A DNA stretch of 64,000 nucleotides, taken from contig SJBG01000004.1 in the NCBI GenBank assembly GCA_004332195.1, positions 59,849 to 123,848 on the forward strand, given 5' to 3'. The position numbers and the translations under genes were made by a program. Positions within the stretch are counted from its first letter, which is position 1. The number at the start of each line of letters is the position of its first letter. A model generated the notes under the pieces. That model had not been told where the DNA came from and searched no databases. It saw only the letters and a list, made by a program, of their open reading frames with translations. Positions 25,435 to 34,860 of this stretch are shown here, piece after piece. The DNA comes from Desulfobulbaceae bacterium (GTDB lineage Bacteria > Desulfobacterota > Desulfobulbia > Desulfobulbales > Desulfurivibrionaceae).

Positions 25435-26745
25435 CTAATAGCGGTAGCGATCGGGCTTGTACGGGCCTTCCACTGACACGCCGATATACTCAGCCTGTTC
25501 CGGGGTCAACTGGGTGAGATTTGCGCCAATTCGGTCCAGATGAAGACGGGCCACTTTTTCGTCCAGATGTTTAGGCAGCACGTAAACCTGATTCTTGTAA
25601 CACTGGTGGTTCTGCCAGAGTTCGATTTGAGCTAAGACCTGGTTGGTGAACGAGTTACTCATCACAAAACTGGGATGGCCGGTGGCGCAACCCAGATTGA
25701 CCAACCGGCCCTCGGCCAGAATGATAATCCGGTGACCGTCGGGGAAGATTATGTGATCGACCTGAGGCTTGATGTTGTCCCAGGGCAGGTCGCGCAGCGC
25801 GTCGATTTCAATCTCGCTGTCAAAATGCCCAATGTTACAAACAATGGCCTGATCCCGCATCTTTTCCATGTGGGATCGAGTAATCACGCGTACGTTGCCG
25901 GTGGCGGTGACGAAGATATCGCCCCGAGGGGCGGCCTCTTCCATGGTTACTACCCGGTAGCCTTCCATCGCCGCTTGCAGTGCGCAAACCGGGTCACACT
26001 CGGTAACCAAAACGGTGGCCCCCATCCCCCGGAAAGCTTGGGCACAACCCTTGCCAACGTCGCCGTAACCACAGACCACACAGATTTTGCCGGCGATCAT
26101 CACGTCGGTGGCCCGCTTGATCCCGTCGAGCAGTGATTCCCGACAGCCGTAAAGATTGTCGAACTTGGACTTGGTTACCGAATCGTTAACGTTGATGGCC
26201 GGGGTCAACAAAGCGCCGGTTTTGGTCATTTCATAGAGCCGATGAACCCCGGTGGTGGTCTCCTCGCTGATTCCCCTGATATCTTTCATCAGTTCGGGAT
26301 ATTTTTCATGCATAACCTGGGTGAGGTCGCCGCCGTCATCAATGATCAGGTTGGGTCGCCAGCCATCGGGGCCGAAGATGCTCTGCTCGATACACCACCA
26401 GAATTCCTCTTCGGTTTCGCCCTTCCAAGCGAAGATGGGAATGCCGACGGCGGCCATGGCGGCAGCGGCCTGGTCCTGGGTGGAGAAAATATTGCACGAC
26501 GACCAGCGGAGTTCAGCCCCCAGGGTCACCAGGGTTTCCATTAGAACGGCGGTTTGAATAGTCATATGTAGACAGCCGCTAATTCTGGCCCCTCTGAGGG
26601 GTTTGTTCGCACCGTATTCCTGACGTAGAGCCATCAGCCCCGGCATTTCGGTTTCAGCGATTATTACTTCCTTGCGACCCCACGCAGCCAGACTCAGGTC
26701 AGCTACCTTGTAGTCGTTGGTTGCCAGTGCTTGGTTACTCACCAT
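25435..26745 (-). CDS. ahcY: S-adenosylhomocysteine hydrolase
   Basis: Splits S-adenosylhomocysteine into adenosine and homocysteine. 436 residues. Family signatures seen: the N-terminal substrate part with [12 protein letters not shown], the NAD-binding [33 protein letters not shown], the [11 protein letters not shown] segment, and the canonical C-terminal KPDRYRY. metK lies 75 bp upstream on the same strand and the methyltransferase/MTHFR fusion further up, together closing the methyl cycle. I saw no SAH riboswitch in the gap. Confidence 0.97.
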   Translation of the reverse strand: MVSNQALATNDYKVADLSLAAWGRKEVIIAETEMPGLMALRQEYGANKPLRGARISGCLHMTIQTAVLMETLVTLGAELRWSSCNIFSTQDQAAAAMAAVGIPIFAWKGETEEEFWWCIEQSIFGPDGWRPNLIIDDGGDLTQVMHEKYPELMKDIRGISEETTTGVHRLYEMTKTGALLTPAINVNDSVTKSKFDNLYGCRESLLDGIKRATDVMIAGKICVVCGYGDVGKGCAQAFRGMGATVLVTECDPVCALQAAMEGYRVVTMEEAAPRGDIFVTATGNVRVITRSHMEKMRDQAIVCNIGHFDSEIEIDALRDLPWDNIKPQVDHIIFPDGHRIIILAEGRLVNLGCATGHPSFVMSNSFTNQVLAQIELWQNHQCYKNQVYVLPKHLDEKVARLHLDRIGANLTQLTPEQAEYIGVSVEGPYKPDRYRY

Positions 26746-26819
26746 AACCCATCCTTATCTATTTTTGATTTTCCAGCTTTAACTTTGATTTTTATCGGTT
26801 GCACAGCTTGTCAGAAGAG

Positions 26820-28001
26820 TCAACTCTGGTGGTTGCCCTTCAGGCCAGCGGCGTCGCGCAAGGCCTCAGCCTTGTCGGTCCGTTCCCAGGTGAATTCTTC
26901 CCGCTCTCGGCCGAAGTGGCCGTAAGCTGCGGTATTACGATAGATGGGGCGCAGCAGATCCAGTTGCTGAATAATCGCCTTGGGTCGCAGATCGAAATGT
27001 TCGCGGATCAGTTGACGGATTCTATCGTCACTGATTTTGCCGTTACCGAAGGTGACCACGTTGATCGAGACCGGGTGGGAAATCCCGATGGCGTAAGCGA
27101 TTTGAACCTCACACTGCTCGGCTAGGCCCGCGGCCACGATGTTCTTGGCGACATAACGGCTCATGTAGGATGAAGAACGATCCACTTTGGATGGATCCTT
27201 GCCGGAGAAGGCCCCGCCGCCGTGCGAGCCCATACCGCCGTAGGTGTCGACAATAATCTTGCGCCCGGTTACCCCGCAGTCGCCCACCGGCCCTCCGATG
27301 ACAAAACGACCGGTGGGATTTATGAAGTACTTGGTGTTTTTATCCAGCATCGCCGCCGGTAGAATCGGCTTGATGATCTCTTCCATCACCCCTTCCCGCA
27401 GGTCTTCATAATCGACCTCCGGGGAATGCTGGGTTGAAAGGACCACCGCCTCAATTCGTTTGGGCCGGCCATTTTCGTATTCGATGGTGATCTGACTCTT
27501 GGCATCGGGACGCAGCCAGGGCAGACGACCGGCTTTTCTTATTTCCGCCTGGCGTTTCACCAAGCGATGGGCGTAGGTTATCGGCATTGGCATCAGCACC
27601 TTGGTTTCGGTACAGGCATAACCAAACATCAGGCCCTGATCGCCGGCTCCCTGATCGAGATCGAGTCCTCGGCCCTTGTCAATCCCCTGAGCGATATCTG
27701 GAGATTGTTTGTCGATGGTGGTCAACACCGCACACGATTGCCAATCGAACCCCATATCCGAGGAGTTATAGCCAATCTCACGGATGGTCTGGCGGACAAT
27801 CGCGGGCATGTCCACCCAGGCCTCGGCGGTGATCTCGCCGGCAATCAGGGCCATCCCGGTGGTTACCAAGGTTTCACAGGCTACCCGGGCGAATTTATCC
27901 TGGGCCAAAATGGCATCGAGAATGGCATCGGAAATTTGATCGGCCACTTTGTCGGGGTGGCCTTCGGCAACGGACTCGGAAGTGAAAAGATAGTTGGCCA
28001 T
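26820..28001 (-). CDS. metK: S-adenosylmethionine synthase
   Basis: Makes SAM from methionine and ATP. 393 residues with family motifs: [20 protein letters not shown] at the N-terminus, the loop [12 protein letters not shown], and [16 protein letters not shown]. Start ATG 28001 with AAGGAG nine bases upstream. Transcribed with ahcY, to which it supplies substrate through methyltransferases. No frameshift or odd composition. Confidence 0.97.
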   Translation of the reverse strand: MANYLFTSESVAEGHPDKVADQISDAILDAILAQDKFARVACETLVTTGMALIAGEITAEAWVDMPAIVRQTIREIGYNSSDMGFDWQSCAVLTTIDKQSPDIAQGIDKGRGLDLDQGAGDQGLMFGYACTETKVLMPMPITYAHRLVKRQAEIRKAGRLPWLRPDAKSQITIEYENGRPKRIEAVVLSTQHSPEVDYEDLREGVMEEIIKPILPAAMLDKNTKYFINPTGRFVIGGPVGDCGVTGRKIIVDTYGGMGSHGGGAFSGKDPSKVDRSSSYMSRYVAKNIVAAGLAEQCEVQIAYAIGISHPVSINVVTFGNGKISDDRIRQLIREHFDLRPKAIIQQLDLLRPIYRNTAAYGHFGREREEFTWERTDKAEALRDAAGLKGNHQS

Positions 28002-28010
28002 TTTTGGTAC

Positions 28011-28032
28011 TCCTTGAATCCTCCTTGAATCT
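28011..28032 (-). repeat. 11-bp tandem duplication that doubles the metK Shine-Dalgarno
   Basis: TCCTTGAATCC and TCCTTGAATCT in direct tandem just upstream of metK. On the coding strand each unit contains an AAGGA core. Only the proximal one is at a functional distance from the start. Confidence 0.8.
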
Positions 28033-28400
28033 GGTCCCCTTCGGGGATCAGAGGTTAGAGGTTATAGGTCAGAGACACTTTGTTTTTCCGATGCACGAAC
28101 ATTATGCCCTGCGGACAAACAGGGACTAGGGGGCAGGGGTCATCTGAAAAGAGGCGTAAAACTATTCAATTTCAACTTATTGATTCTGTCAAGATAAAAG
28201 TCAGTTGGAAATCGATTCCGTAGCCATCGAGTCTCTTAACAAAAGGCTGAAAAATAGTCTTGAAAAATAGTCTTGTTTGTTATTTCCACGGAAGTGGAAA
28301 TCCAGTATTGCTGATGGATCACGTAATGCTCTGGATTTTCGTTTTTTGCTCACTGCCTGCCGGGACAAGCTTTACGGGAATGACGACTTTGGCAAGCGGC
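28033..28400. other. Intergenic region upstream of metK
   Basis: About 370 bp with no gene. It holds a 13-bp tandem repeat (TGAAAAATAGTCT, 28248-28260 and 28261-28273) and a small GGTCCCCTTCGGGGATC hairpin near 28031-28049. No SAM riboswitch architecture is recognised. Confidence 0.5.
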
Positions 28401-30320
28401 TCACTCGTTTAGTTTGCTGGTCGTCCGACCGCGGCCTTGCCAGCCGGCCTGGCGAATTTCCTGAGTCAATCTGGCGGTGATCTCCCACTTGTTTAAGGGG
28501 CTGATCAAATAAAGGCCGTCGATTAACGGGCAGATAGCGGCCAGCAGTTTGCGCGTAAAATCATCCGCCACTTTACGTTGGTCCTCCACCGCTTCATAGC
28601 TCCATAGTTTACGTCGCAGCTCGGCCGGAATGGTAATTCCCGGTACTTCGTGATGAAGAAAATCGGCGTTGCGGGCTGAAACCAGGGGAAAGATGCCGGG
28701 GAAAATAAGAATATCCAGATGGGCGGTACGTTCCAGCATTTCCTCCACCGCTATCGCGCTGAAAAATGGTTGGGTCATGGCAAAAACCGCGCCCAAGGCG
28801 GCCTTGCGCTCTAAGCGGCTAATCTGCGGATCCGGGTTGCTGGGTCTATAGCTAAAGGCGGCCCCGATGGAGAAGTTGCAAGTGCCCTTCAGGTCTTTGC
28901 CGGCCAAATTACGGCCTTGATTGAACTGGTTAAGTATGTGAATCAGGCCGTAAGACTGAACATCGAAAACCCCGCTGGCCCCCGGTTGATCACCGGTGCT
29001 GATCGGATCGCCGGTCACCGCCAAAATCCCGTCAATGCCCAGGAGATGCGCGCCCATGATTTGAGATTGCAGCCCCAGCGTATTGCGATCCCGACAACTA
29101 AGATGGGCGATCGTGGCAATACCTAGCTCGCGGCGAATGTGATGGGCTAAAGAGATGTTGTCGGCCCGCAGCACCGCCAGCGGATTTTCCCCTAACGAGA
29201 TGGCATCAACTCCGGCTTGGGCCAGGGCCTCTGCCCCCCGCAGTACGCCGCTGGTCTCAAGATTGGTGGGTGGATCCAATTCCACCAGGATGGGCAGACG
29301 ATTGGGGGCAAAACCAGTGAGCAGGGCCCCCGGTTTTGCCGCGTTTAAAGGCTGGTCCTCCTGAGAGTTGTCGCTCGGGCCCTTGTTGTTGATCCGGCTC
29401 AAGGGACGGCGTTTAAGGCGCAGACGTTTGCCGAATTCCTGGATATGGGTAGGAGTGGTGCCGCAACAGCCCCCGACCAGCCGGGCTCCGGCCTTGATCA
29501 TATCGCCGAGCGCTCGAGCCATGTAAGCCGGTTCGGCCGGATAAATTAAACGATGGCCAACAATTTCGGGAAAACCCGCATTTGGAAAGGCGGCCAGCGG
29601 TGTTTCAGCGCCCAGGGACGATAAGTTTTCGATCGCGGTCAGCATGGCTCGAACACCCCGGCCACAGTTAGAACCAACCACATTGGCTCCGGCTTTAAGG
29701 GCAGCCCGACCACAGACCAAGGCGTCGCGCCCGGCGGCGCTTTGGCCTTGCTGAGGGTGGACCATGTTGGCGACAATCGGAATATCGGCCATCAGTTCGC
29801 GACTAATCCTGATGGCCAGCAGTAATTCATCGAGGTGGCTAAAAGTTTCCAAAACCAATAGGTCAACCCCGGCATCGAGCAGGGCTTCTATTTGCTCTCG
29901 GAAGACGGCCCGGATGACGTCTCCATCCTGCCCGGACAGTCCGACCAACCCGGCCAATCCCGCAGCATCAGTCAGAGGAAAATCAGCCCCACTGGGGCCC
30001 ACCGACCCGGCTACATATATGTCGCTGCCGGCAGCTCGAAGAGCCAGCTCGACCCCGGCTTGGTTGATTTGTCGGGTTTTGTCCGCTAGTCCCGCGGCCT
30101 CCAGTTTAAGGCGATTGGCCCCGAAGGTGTTGGTTGTAAGCAACCGACTGCCGGCCCGGATATACTCTTCGTGCATCGAATAAACTAGATCCGATTCACC
30201 AAGGTTGAGTTGCTCGATATTTTTGTCCGGCTCAATGCCTTTGGCAAAGAGATAGGTACCGATAGCCCCGTCGGCCAGGAGTACTCGTTCTCGGATGTAT
30301 TCGTTGAAGTTTGGTTTCAT
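28401..30320 (-). CDS. Bifunctional homocysteine S-methyltransferase / methylenetetrahydrofolate reductase
   Basis: 639 residues. The N-terminal half (~1-300) is a zinc-type homocysteine methyltransferase with GSNCGRGV and the GGCCGTTPTHI zinc cysteines. The C-terminal half (~345-630) is an FAD-type MTHFR domain (ILVELDPPTN, GILAVTGDP, AVFAMTQPFF, FPGIFPLVS). This YitJ-like fusion regenerates methionine and supplies methyl-THF. It joins metK and ahcY downstream on the same strand to close the methyl cycle. It might also partner the orphan MetV at 3.7-4.3 kb, but that is speculation. Confidence 0.93.
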   Translation of the reverse strand: MKPNFNEYIRERVLLADGAIGTYLFAKGIEPDKNIEQLNLGESDLVYSMHEEYIRAGSRLLTTNTFGANRLKLEAAGLADKTRQINQAGVELALRAAGSDIYVAGSVGPSGADFPLTDAAGLAGLVGLSGQDGDVIRAVFREQIEALLDAGVDLLVLETFSHLDELLLAIRISRELMADIPIVANMVHPQQGQSAAGRDALVCGRAALKAGANVVGSNCGRGVRAMLTAIENLSSLGAETPLAAFPNAGFPEIVGHRLIYPAEPAYMARALGDMIKAGARLVGGCCGTTPTHIQEFGKRLRLKRRPLSRINNKGPSDNSQEDQPLNAAKPGALLTGFAPNRLPILVELDPPTNLETSGVLRGAEALAQAGVDAISLGENPLAVLRADNISLAHHIRRELGIATIAHLSCRDRNTLGLQSQIMGAHLLGIDGILAVTGDPISTGDQPGASGVFDVQSYGLIHILNQFNQGRNLAGKDLKGTCNFSIGAAFSYRPSNPDPQISRLERKAALGAVFAMTQPFFSAIAVEEMLERTAHLDILIFPGIFPLVSARNADFLHHEVPGITIPAELRRKLWSYEAVEDQRKVADDFTRKLLAAICPLIDGLYLISPLNKWEITARLTQEIRQAGWQGRGRTTSKLNE

Positions 30321-30339
30321 TGGAACTGGGATGTCTTCA

Positions 30340-30481
30340 GGCCACCTTGAAAAATTGCTCTTTCGCCCGATTTCTGCGTTATGCTCAAAAAATTATCCTC
30401 GGAATATCAACCTTATGCCTGCGGTAATTTTTTTTCGCAGGCCTTGATCTCGAACAAAATAGCTAATTTTTCAAGATAGCC
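30340..30481 (+). repeat. 141-bp MITE family, copy 3
   Basis: Full-length forward copy, 142 bp, lying between the start of the methyltransferase fusion and the 3' end of pabBC. The right terminal repeat is diverged (AAGATAGCC). Flanks (TTCA and GCAA) show no clear target duplication, so this copy may be older or rearranged. Confidence 0.88.
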
Positions 30482-30580
30482 GCAAGATCATATCATAAAT
30501 TGCCTAAAAGTTTCAGATTGATTTTTTTTAGTTGTTTCTCTCGGTAGTTGCGAAATTCAAGCAACATTCGTATAGCTCAA

Positions 30581-32608
30581 TCAGCTCTCCGGAGGACATG
30601 GCAACGCTGAGGAGCGACTTAAGCGCCCAGATTCATCCCCACCGGAGCGAAGTCGTACCTGACTTAGGCCACGCAGGGAATTGCCGATATAAATGGCCTC
30701 CGCCTCCCGCAGGTCTTGAATATAGATGGTCTTTTCGCGCAGGGGTGGGTGTTTTAGGCTCAGCAGATGACGGCGTAAAACCCCATTGAGCAGCCCGGAA
30801 CTCAGGGGTGGGGTAAGCAGTTGGCCTCCTTTGCGGATAAAGATATTGCTTATTGCCCCTTCGCTTACTTCGCCCCTGGTGTTGATGAAAAGCACATCAT
30901 GATAACCTGCGGCCAAGGCTTTTTGCCTTTGTCCATCGTAAAACTCCCGGATAGCTCGTGAATTGGTTTTGTGATAAAGTAGAGGCTGGTCGGGATCAAC
31001 CGGCTGAGTGGCAATGGTGACCACCGGTAATTCACGCCCCTCGGCTGTGGGTAATTCCTCCCAGCTGAAGAAACAAGGCTGGTCGCTGAAGATGGCATGG
31101 GTCAGGTCCAGGGTGCCGTCTTTGGCCAGGCTCAGGCGAACCCGGCGGGCCTCGGTAAAGGTTGTTGCCTCGGCGACCAGCAACTCCTGAATTTCCGCGA
31201 GATCGGCGACAAAGCTCAACCTAGTGGCGGAAGTCAGTAGTCGCTCCAAGTGGAGATCAAGGAAATGGTAGCCGTACTCTGGCTGCCAGAGCATGGTTTC
31301 GATCAGGACAAAGGACGGGATTGGTTGACTGAGAAACTGGCCTTTGAGTTGACACTCCTGCCACTCTCGCTGGGGGTCGGAATCGTTGACAATCCCTGAA
31401 CCGATGCCCATGGTGGCCAGGCCGTCTCGCAGACAGACAGTGCGAATGGGCACGTTGAAAACCATCTCATTTTGCGGGCTGATAAAACCGATGGCGCCGG
31501 TATAAACGCCGCGCGGTTCTTTTTCCAGTTCCCGAATAATTTCCATGGTCCGAATTTTAGGAGCCCCGGTCACCGAACCGCAAGGGAAAAGGGCTTGAAA
31601 TATTTCCGCCAGGTTAAGATTATTGTATAACTCTCCTTGAATGGTAGAAGTCATCTGGTGCAGAGTCTCGTAGCTTTCCGTCGTGAACAACTGAGTGGTT
31701 TTGACCGTGCCGGGGCGGCAAATTCGGCCGAGATCGTTACGCAAGAGGTCAACAATCATCACGTTTTCGCTGCGATTTTTTTCATCATTGCGGAGGAATG
31801 TCGCCATTTTGACGTCCTCCTCGGCAGTCAGCCCCCGGCGGCAGGTGCCCTTCATCGGCCGAACCGTGCAATGGCGATCTTTACGGCGCAGAAAAAGCTC
31901 CGGGGAAAAAGAGAGGGTGTTCTCGCCGTTCAGTTTAAGCCAGGCGGCATAGCTAACCCGCTGATTACGGCGGAGAGTACGGTAAAGGGCGGCCGCCGAA
32001 CCTTGATAGGGAAACTCCTGCTTAATGGTGTAGTTGACCTGATAGGTATCGCCGGCGGCAATGTGGTTTTTAATCTGCTCGACTTGTTGCAAATACTGGC
32101 TCTCTTCCAGATTCAAGCGCGGTTTATTTGCCGCAAGCTCTGGTTTGGTTAAAGGGGAGCAAGTGGATAACGACGAGCTGAGGGGCTGGTTGTCCCGCGG
32201 CTCCCAGGGGATGATTTTAAGGCAGCGCCCTAGGGTGTGATTATAAATCAAAGGAGGGGGAAAGACCCCAAGCACCGCCAGAGGGCGGTCTCCCTCCGGT
32301 AGCAGCGGTCGCAATCGAGATTCCAGCAGATAGCCAAGCTCATAGGCAAACCAGCCGGCCAAATGATGGCCTTGGCTTAATTCCTGTTCGATGGCGGCAA
32401 AAAAGTCAGCGACGCTCTCACAGGGTTGCATGATCAGCAGTTTGCTGGGGCGGAGAAAGAGCAGGGATCGGTGGTTTTCTGGGGTTACCCTGGCGCTCTC
32501 CAGGAAAACAAAACTCTCTTCGTCGGCTAATAAGCGCAAAAGGCGATCGAGTTGTTGGTCGTTAAAGGGGCGGCCTGGCCGCCCCCCTAGAATTGCTTGC
32601 TGGTGCAT
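30581..32608 (-). CDS. pabBC: Aminodeoxychorismate synthase component I fused to aminodeoxychorismate lyase
   Basis: A 675-residue fusion for p-aminobenzoate, a folate precursor. The N-terminal ~450 residues are the chorismate-binding PabB part, with MKGTCRRGLTAEEDV, MIVDLLRNDLGRIC and GSVTGAPKIRTMEII. The C-terminal ~225 residues are a class IV aminotransferase-fold PabC part (VLIETMLWQPEYGYHFLDLH, LFINTRGEVSEGAISNIF). The pabA glutaminase is not in the window. Folate use fits folE2 at 57.8 kb and the one-carbon genes nearby. Confidence 0.94.
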   Translation of the reverse strand: MHQQAILGGRPGRPFNDQQLDRLLRLLADEESFVFLESARVTPENHRSLLFLRPSKLLIMQPCESVADFFAAIEQELSQGHHLAGWFAYELGYLLESRLRPLLPEGDRPLAVLGVFPPPLIYNHTLGRCLKIIPWEPRDNQPLSSSLSTCSPLTKPELAANKPRLNLEESQYLQQVEQIKNHIAAGDTYQVNYTIKQEFPYQGSAAALYRTLRRNQRVSYAAWLKLNGENTLSFSPELFLRRKDRHCTVRPMKGTCRRGLTAEEDVKMATFLRNDEKNRSENVMIVDLLRNDLGRICRPGTVKTTQLFTTESYETLHQMTSTIQGELYNNLNLAEIFQALFPCGSVTGAPKIRTMEIIRELEKEPRGVYTGAIGFISPQNEMVFNVPIRTVCLRDGLATMGIGSGIVNDSDPQREWQECQLKGQFLSQPIPSFVLIETMLWQPEYGYHFLDLHLERLLTSATRLSFVADLAEIQELLVAEATTFTEARRVRLSLAKDGTLDLTHAIFSDQPCFFSWEELPTAEGRELPVVTIATQPVDPDQPLLYHKTNSRAIREFYDGQRQKALAAGYHDVLFINTRGEVSEGAISNIFIRKGGQLLTPPLSSGLLNGVLRRHLLSLKHPPLREKTIYIQDLREAEAIYIGNSLRGLSQVRLRSGGDESGRLSRSSALPCPPES

Positions 32609-32973
32609 GTTTTTTTACAGGTCAATAAGCTGCTTGGTATATCGAAAAAAACGGTAGTGTTAAGTGAGTATAGATTAACGGGAGATTTGTTACTTGTTTC
32701 TAACAAGTTATGCCTGAGTTGTCGATTCAAAATTAACAATGCCGAAAAAACAAGTGATATTTTACCAGAAACAGACGAATTGATAAGAACTTTCGTTAAA
32801 TATCAAAACAGCCGGAAACAAATTAAAACGGTTTGTTTTAGTTTTTGGATGAAAATACCTCCCTGATGCGGGCCACCAGGATCATGAAAGAATACAACAT
32901 TCGGCGGTTGCCGGTGGTTTCTCACGGCAAGTTACAATGATCTTCCCCCGTTTTCACGGACACTCCAGTTAAG

Positions 32974-33854
32974 CTAGGCTGCCATGGCCTCCAGTTCAAA
33001 AGATACTGGTGAACGGTATCCCAGCGCTGAATGCCTCCTCTGACGATTATAGAACATCTACGATTATAGAACATCTCAACATATTCGAAAATACTTTGTA
33101 TAGCCTCTGGCCGTGTTTCATACCGGTAATCATATACATGCTCTGTCTTTAGCGTGTGGAAAAAGCTTTCAGCAACCGCATTGTCATAACAATTACCCTT
33201 CCTGCTCATACTCTGGATAAAACCATAAGCCTTTAGTGCATCCCTGAAATCAGAGCTTGCGTATTGAACCCCTCTATCAGAATGAAATATACATCCTGTA
33301 CCGGGCTTCCTCCGCCCTACGGCCTGATATAAGGCTTTGACAACAAACCCGGATGTCAGCCGGTCGCTCATAGCCCAGCCAACTACCTGCCGGGAATAGA
33401 GATCCAATATTACTGCCAGATACAGCCAGCCTTCCATGGTTGCAATATACGTAATATCAGATACCCATACGGTATTTGGCTTTTCTACCTCAAAGTTCTG
33501 ACTCAGGAGATTGGGAGCAACAGGCAAATTGTGCTTCGAGTTCGTTGTCGCTTTGAACTTCTTTGCTGTCTTGGCAACAATGCCATGTATTTTCATTAAT
33601 CGGGCTACGCGGTTTTCGCCACATCTTGTCCCTTTTGCCTGCAAATCCTCCGTGATTCTCGGACTTCCATATGCCCTGCGACTGTTTTTGTGTGATTCTC
33701 TTATCTCCATGAGTATCTTTTCGTTTTCCTTCTGCCTCTTGCTCTGAGGCTGTATCTTCCTGCTGTAATATCCGCTCCTTGATGCTCCAATGACTCGGCA
33801 CATCCTCTGCACCCCATGTGTGGAGCGATACTGATCCATGAACCAGTATTTCAT
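32974..33854 (-). pseudogene. IS3-family transposase orfB, frameshifted near its end
   Basis: DDE integrase-type transposase. HTH-like start region, then the catalytic core: TVWVSDITYIATMEGWLYLA, HSDRGVQYAS and NAVAESFFHTLKTE supply the D, D and E residues. A perfect 17-bp tandem duplication (33043-33059 and 33060-33076) shifts the frame after EMFYNR. Without it the protein would end RQRRHSALGYRSPVSFELEA, the normal family C-terminus, with a stop at 32974. The start ATG at 33854 overlaps the orfA stop (ATGA). Confidence 0.92.
33043..33076 (-). repeat. 17-bp perfect tandem duplication inside the IS3 transposase
   Basis: ACGATTATAGAACATCT twice in direct tandem. It is the only lesion visible in orfB. 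Confidence 0.95.
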
Positions 33855-34155
33855 CTGGGGTGTTTTGAGAAGATGGCCAACGCTTTTTTTAGGATTTCCC
33901 TATCATCCTTCAGGTTGGCATTTTCTTTCAGCAGCCTTTTGAGTTCTTCTTCCTCTGGCTTTAGGTGGCCTTTGCCAGGGAAACTGCCCGATATGGGTCT
34001 TCTTTATGCTTTCGTTTCTATGTGTGCAGCAGATTCTCGTGAATCCCAAGGCTATGGGCTACTTCTGTTACTGATCGCCCGCCTTCTGTCACAAGCCGTA
34101 TTGCTTCTTCTTTGAACTGCCGGTCGTACGTCCTATGCCTTCTGCTCTCTTGCAT
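33851..34155 (-). pseudogene. IS3-family orfA, with nonsense and frameshift
   Basis: Begins MQESRRHRTYRQFKEEAIRL, a standard IS3 orfA helix-turn-helix start, with SVTEVAHSLGIHENLLHT. A TAG then replaces the expected Trp codon, and further on the frame shifts before GKGHLKPEEEELKRLLKENA, the leucine-zipper part. It ends overlapping the orfB start. Confidence 0.85.
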
Positions 34156-34860
34156 TTTACACCTCCAAGGTTATAAGGTTATTTATTGTAACCTAACTCT
34201 TCGGTGTGTCCGCTATACTGGGGGAAGTGCACATGGAATCGTGACCGACCGTGACGTCAAGGATGCTTCTCCTGCCAAAACCGCCTCTATGGATATCCAT
34301 GAACTTTATTATTTGCTCTCCGCAACGAAAGTCGGGGATGTGATGACCGTCGCTCCCTTGACTCTTAAGGGCAAGGACAGCCTGGAGTTGGCCGCAGTGG
34401 TCATGCTTGAGGATAAAATTTCTGGTTTGCCGGTGGTTGACGACGAAGAGCGTTTGATTGGGTTGCTCAGCGAAACTGATGTGCTGCGGGCTTTTGTCCG
34501 CAACTCAGGGATTCAGGATGGTGCCCGGCGCTATGTTTTTGATCTGCCCGACGTCCCCGGTTCAGTTTCCAAAGTGATGGAAAATATGTACCGATGCGAG
34601 GCCAGGGTGATTAGTATTTTTACCTCGTTTGAGGACGTTGCTCAGGGCCAGAAGCAAGTTTCTATCCGGATCATCGTTCCGGATTCGATCAAAAGTGAAG
34701 AGTTGCACCAAAGGCTACTGGCCAATTTCACGGTGCTTGATTTCGGGATCGATGACCTCAAAAATCGGCCCCGCAAAGCATCGTTCTGATCTGAAAAAAA
34801 CTGTTAACTATTAAGTGGTTAACTTAAGGTGTTTTCTTGTTTGATTTCTTCATCTGACGG

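Larger units (their letters stand above)
32938..34231 (-). mobile_element. IS3-family insertion sequence (decayed)
   Basis: About 1,294 bp. Inverted ends: TGATCTTCCCCC on the left, and TGCACTTCCCCC read inward from the right, with further matching to CGGACAC. The disrupted host gene implies a 3-bp target (ACA, or CAA/CAT by alternative borders, plus or minus 1 bp). Two overlapping transposase frames (orfA, orfB) run on the minus strand, both mutated, so the copy should not move on its own. Confidence 0.9.
32852..34789 (+). pseudogene. AcuB-like CBS-domain protein gene split by an IS3-family element
   Basis: Left part (32852-32937) encodes DENTSLMRATRIMKEYNIRR, LPVVSHGKL and the right part (34232-34789) resumes with HGIVTDRDVKDASP, giving a CBS pair (second: VGDVMTVAPL, ISGLPVVDDEERLIGLLSETDVLR) and a C-terminal ACT-like region (VISIFTSFEDVAQ). 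Deleting the IS and one copy of the 3-bp target restores the frame as KLHGIVTDRDV. The extreme N-terminus expected before DENTSL is not recognisable: a stop codon lies just upstream, so there is a second lesion. CBS pairs usually bind adenosyl nucleotides. The original function is not known. Confidence 0.85.

Noticed and set aside
28002..28400. SAM riboswitch before metK
   Set aside because: Only a short tetraloop hairpin and tandem repeats are present. No kink-turn or conserved core.
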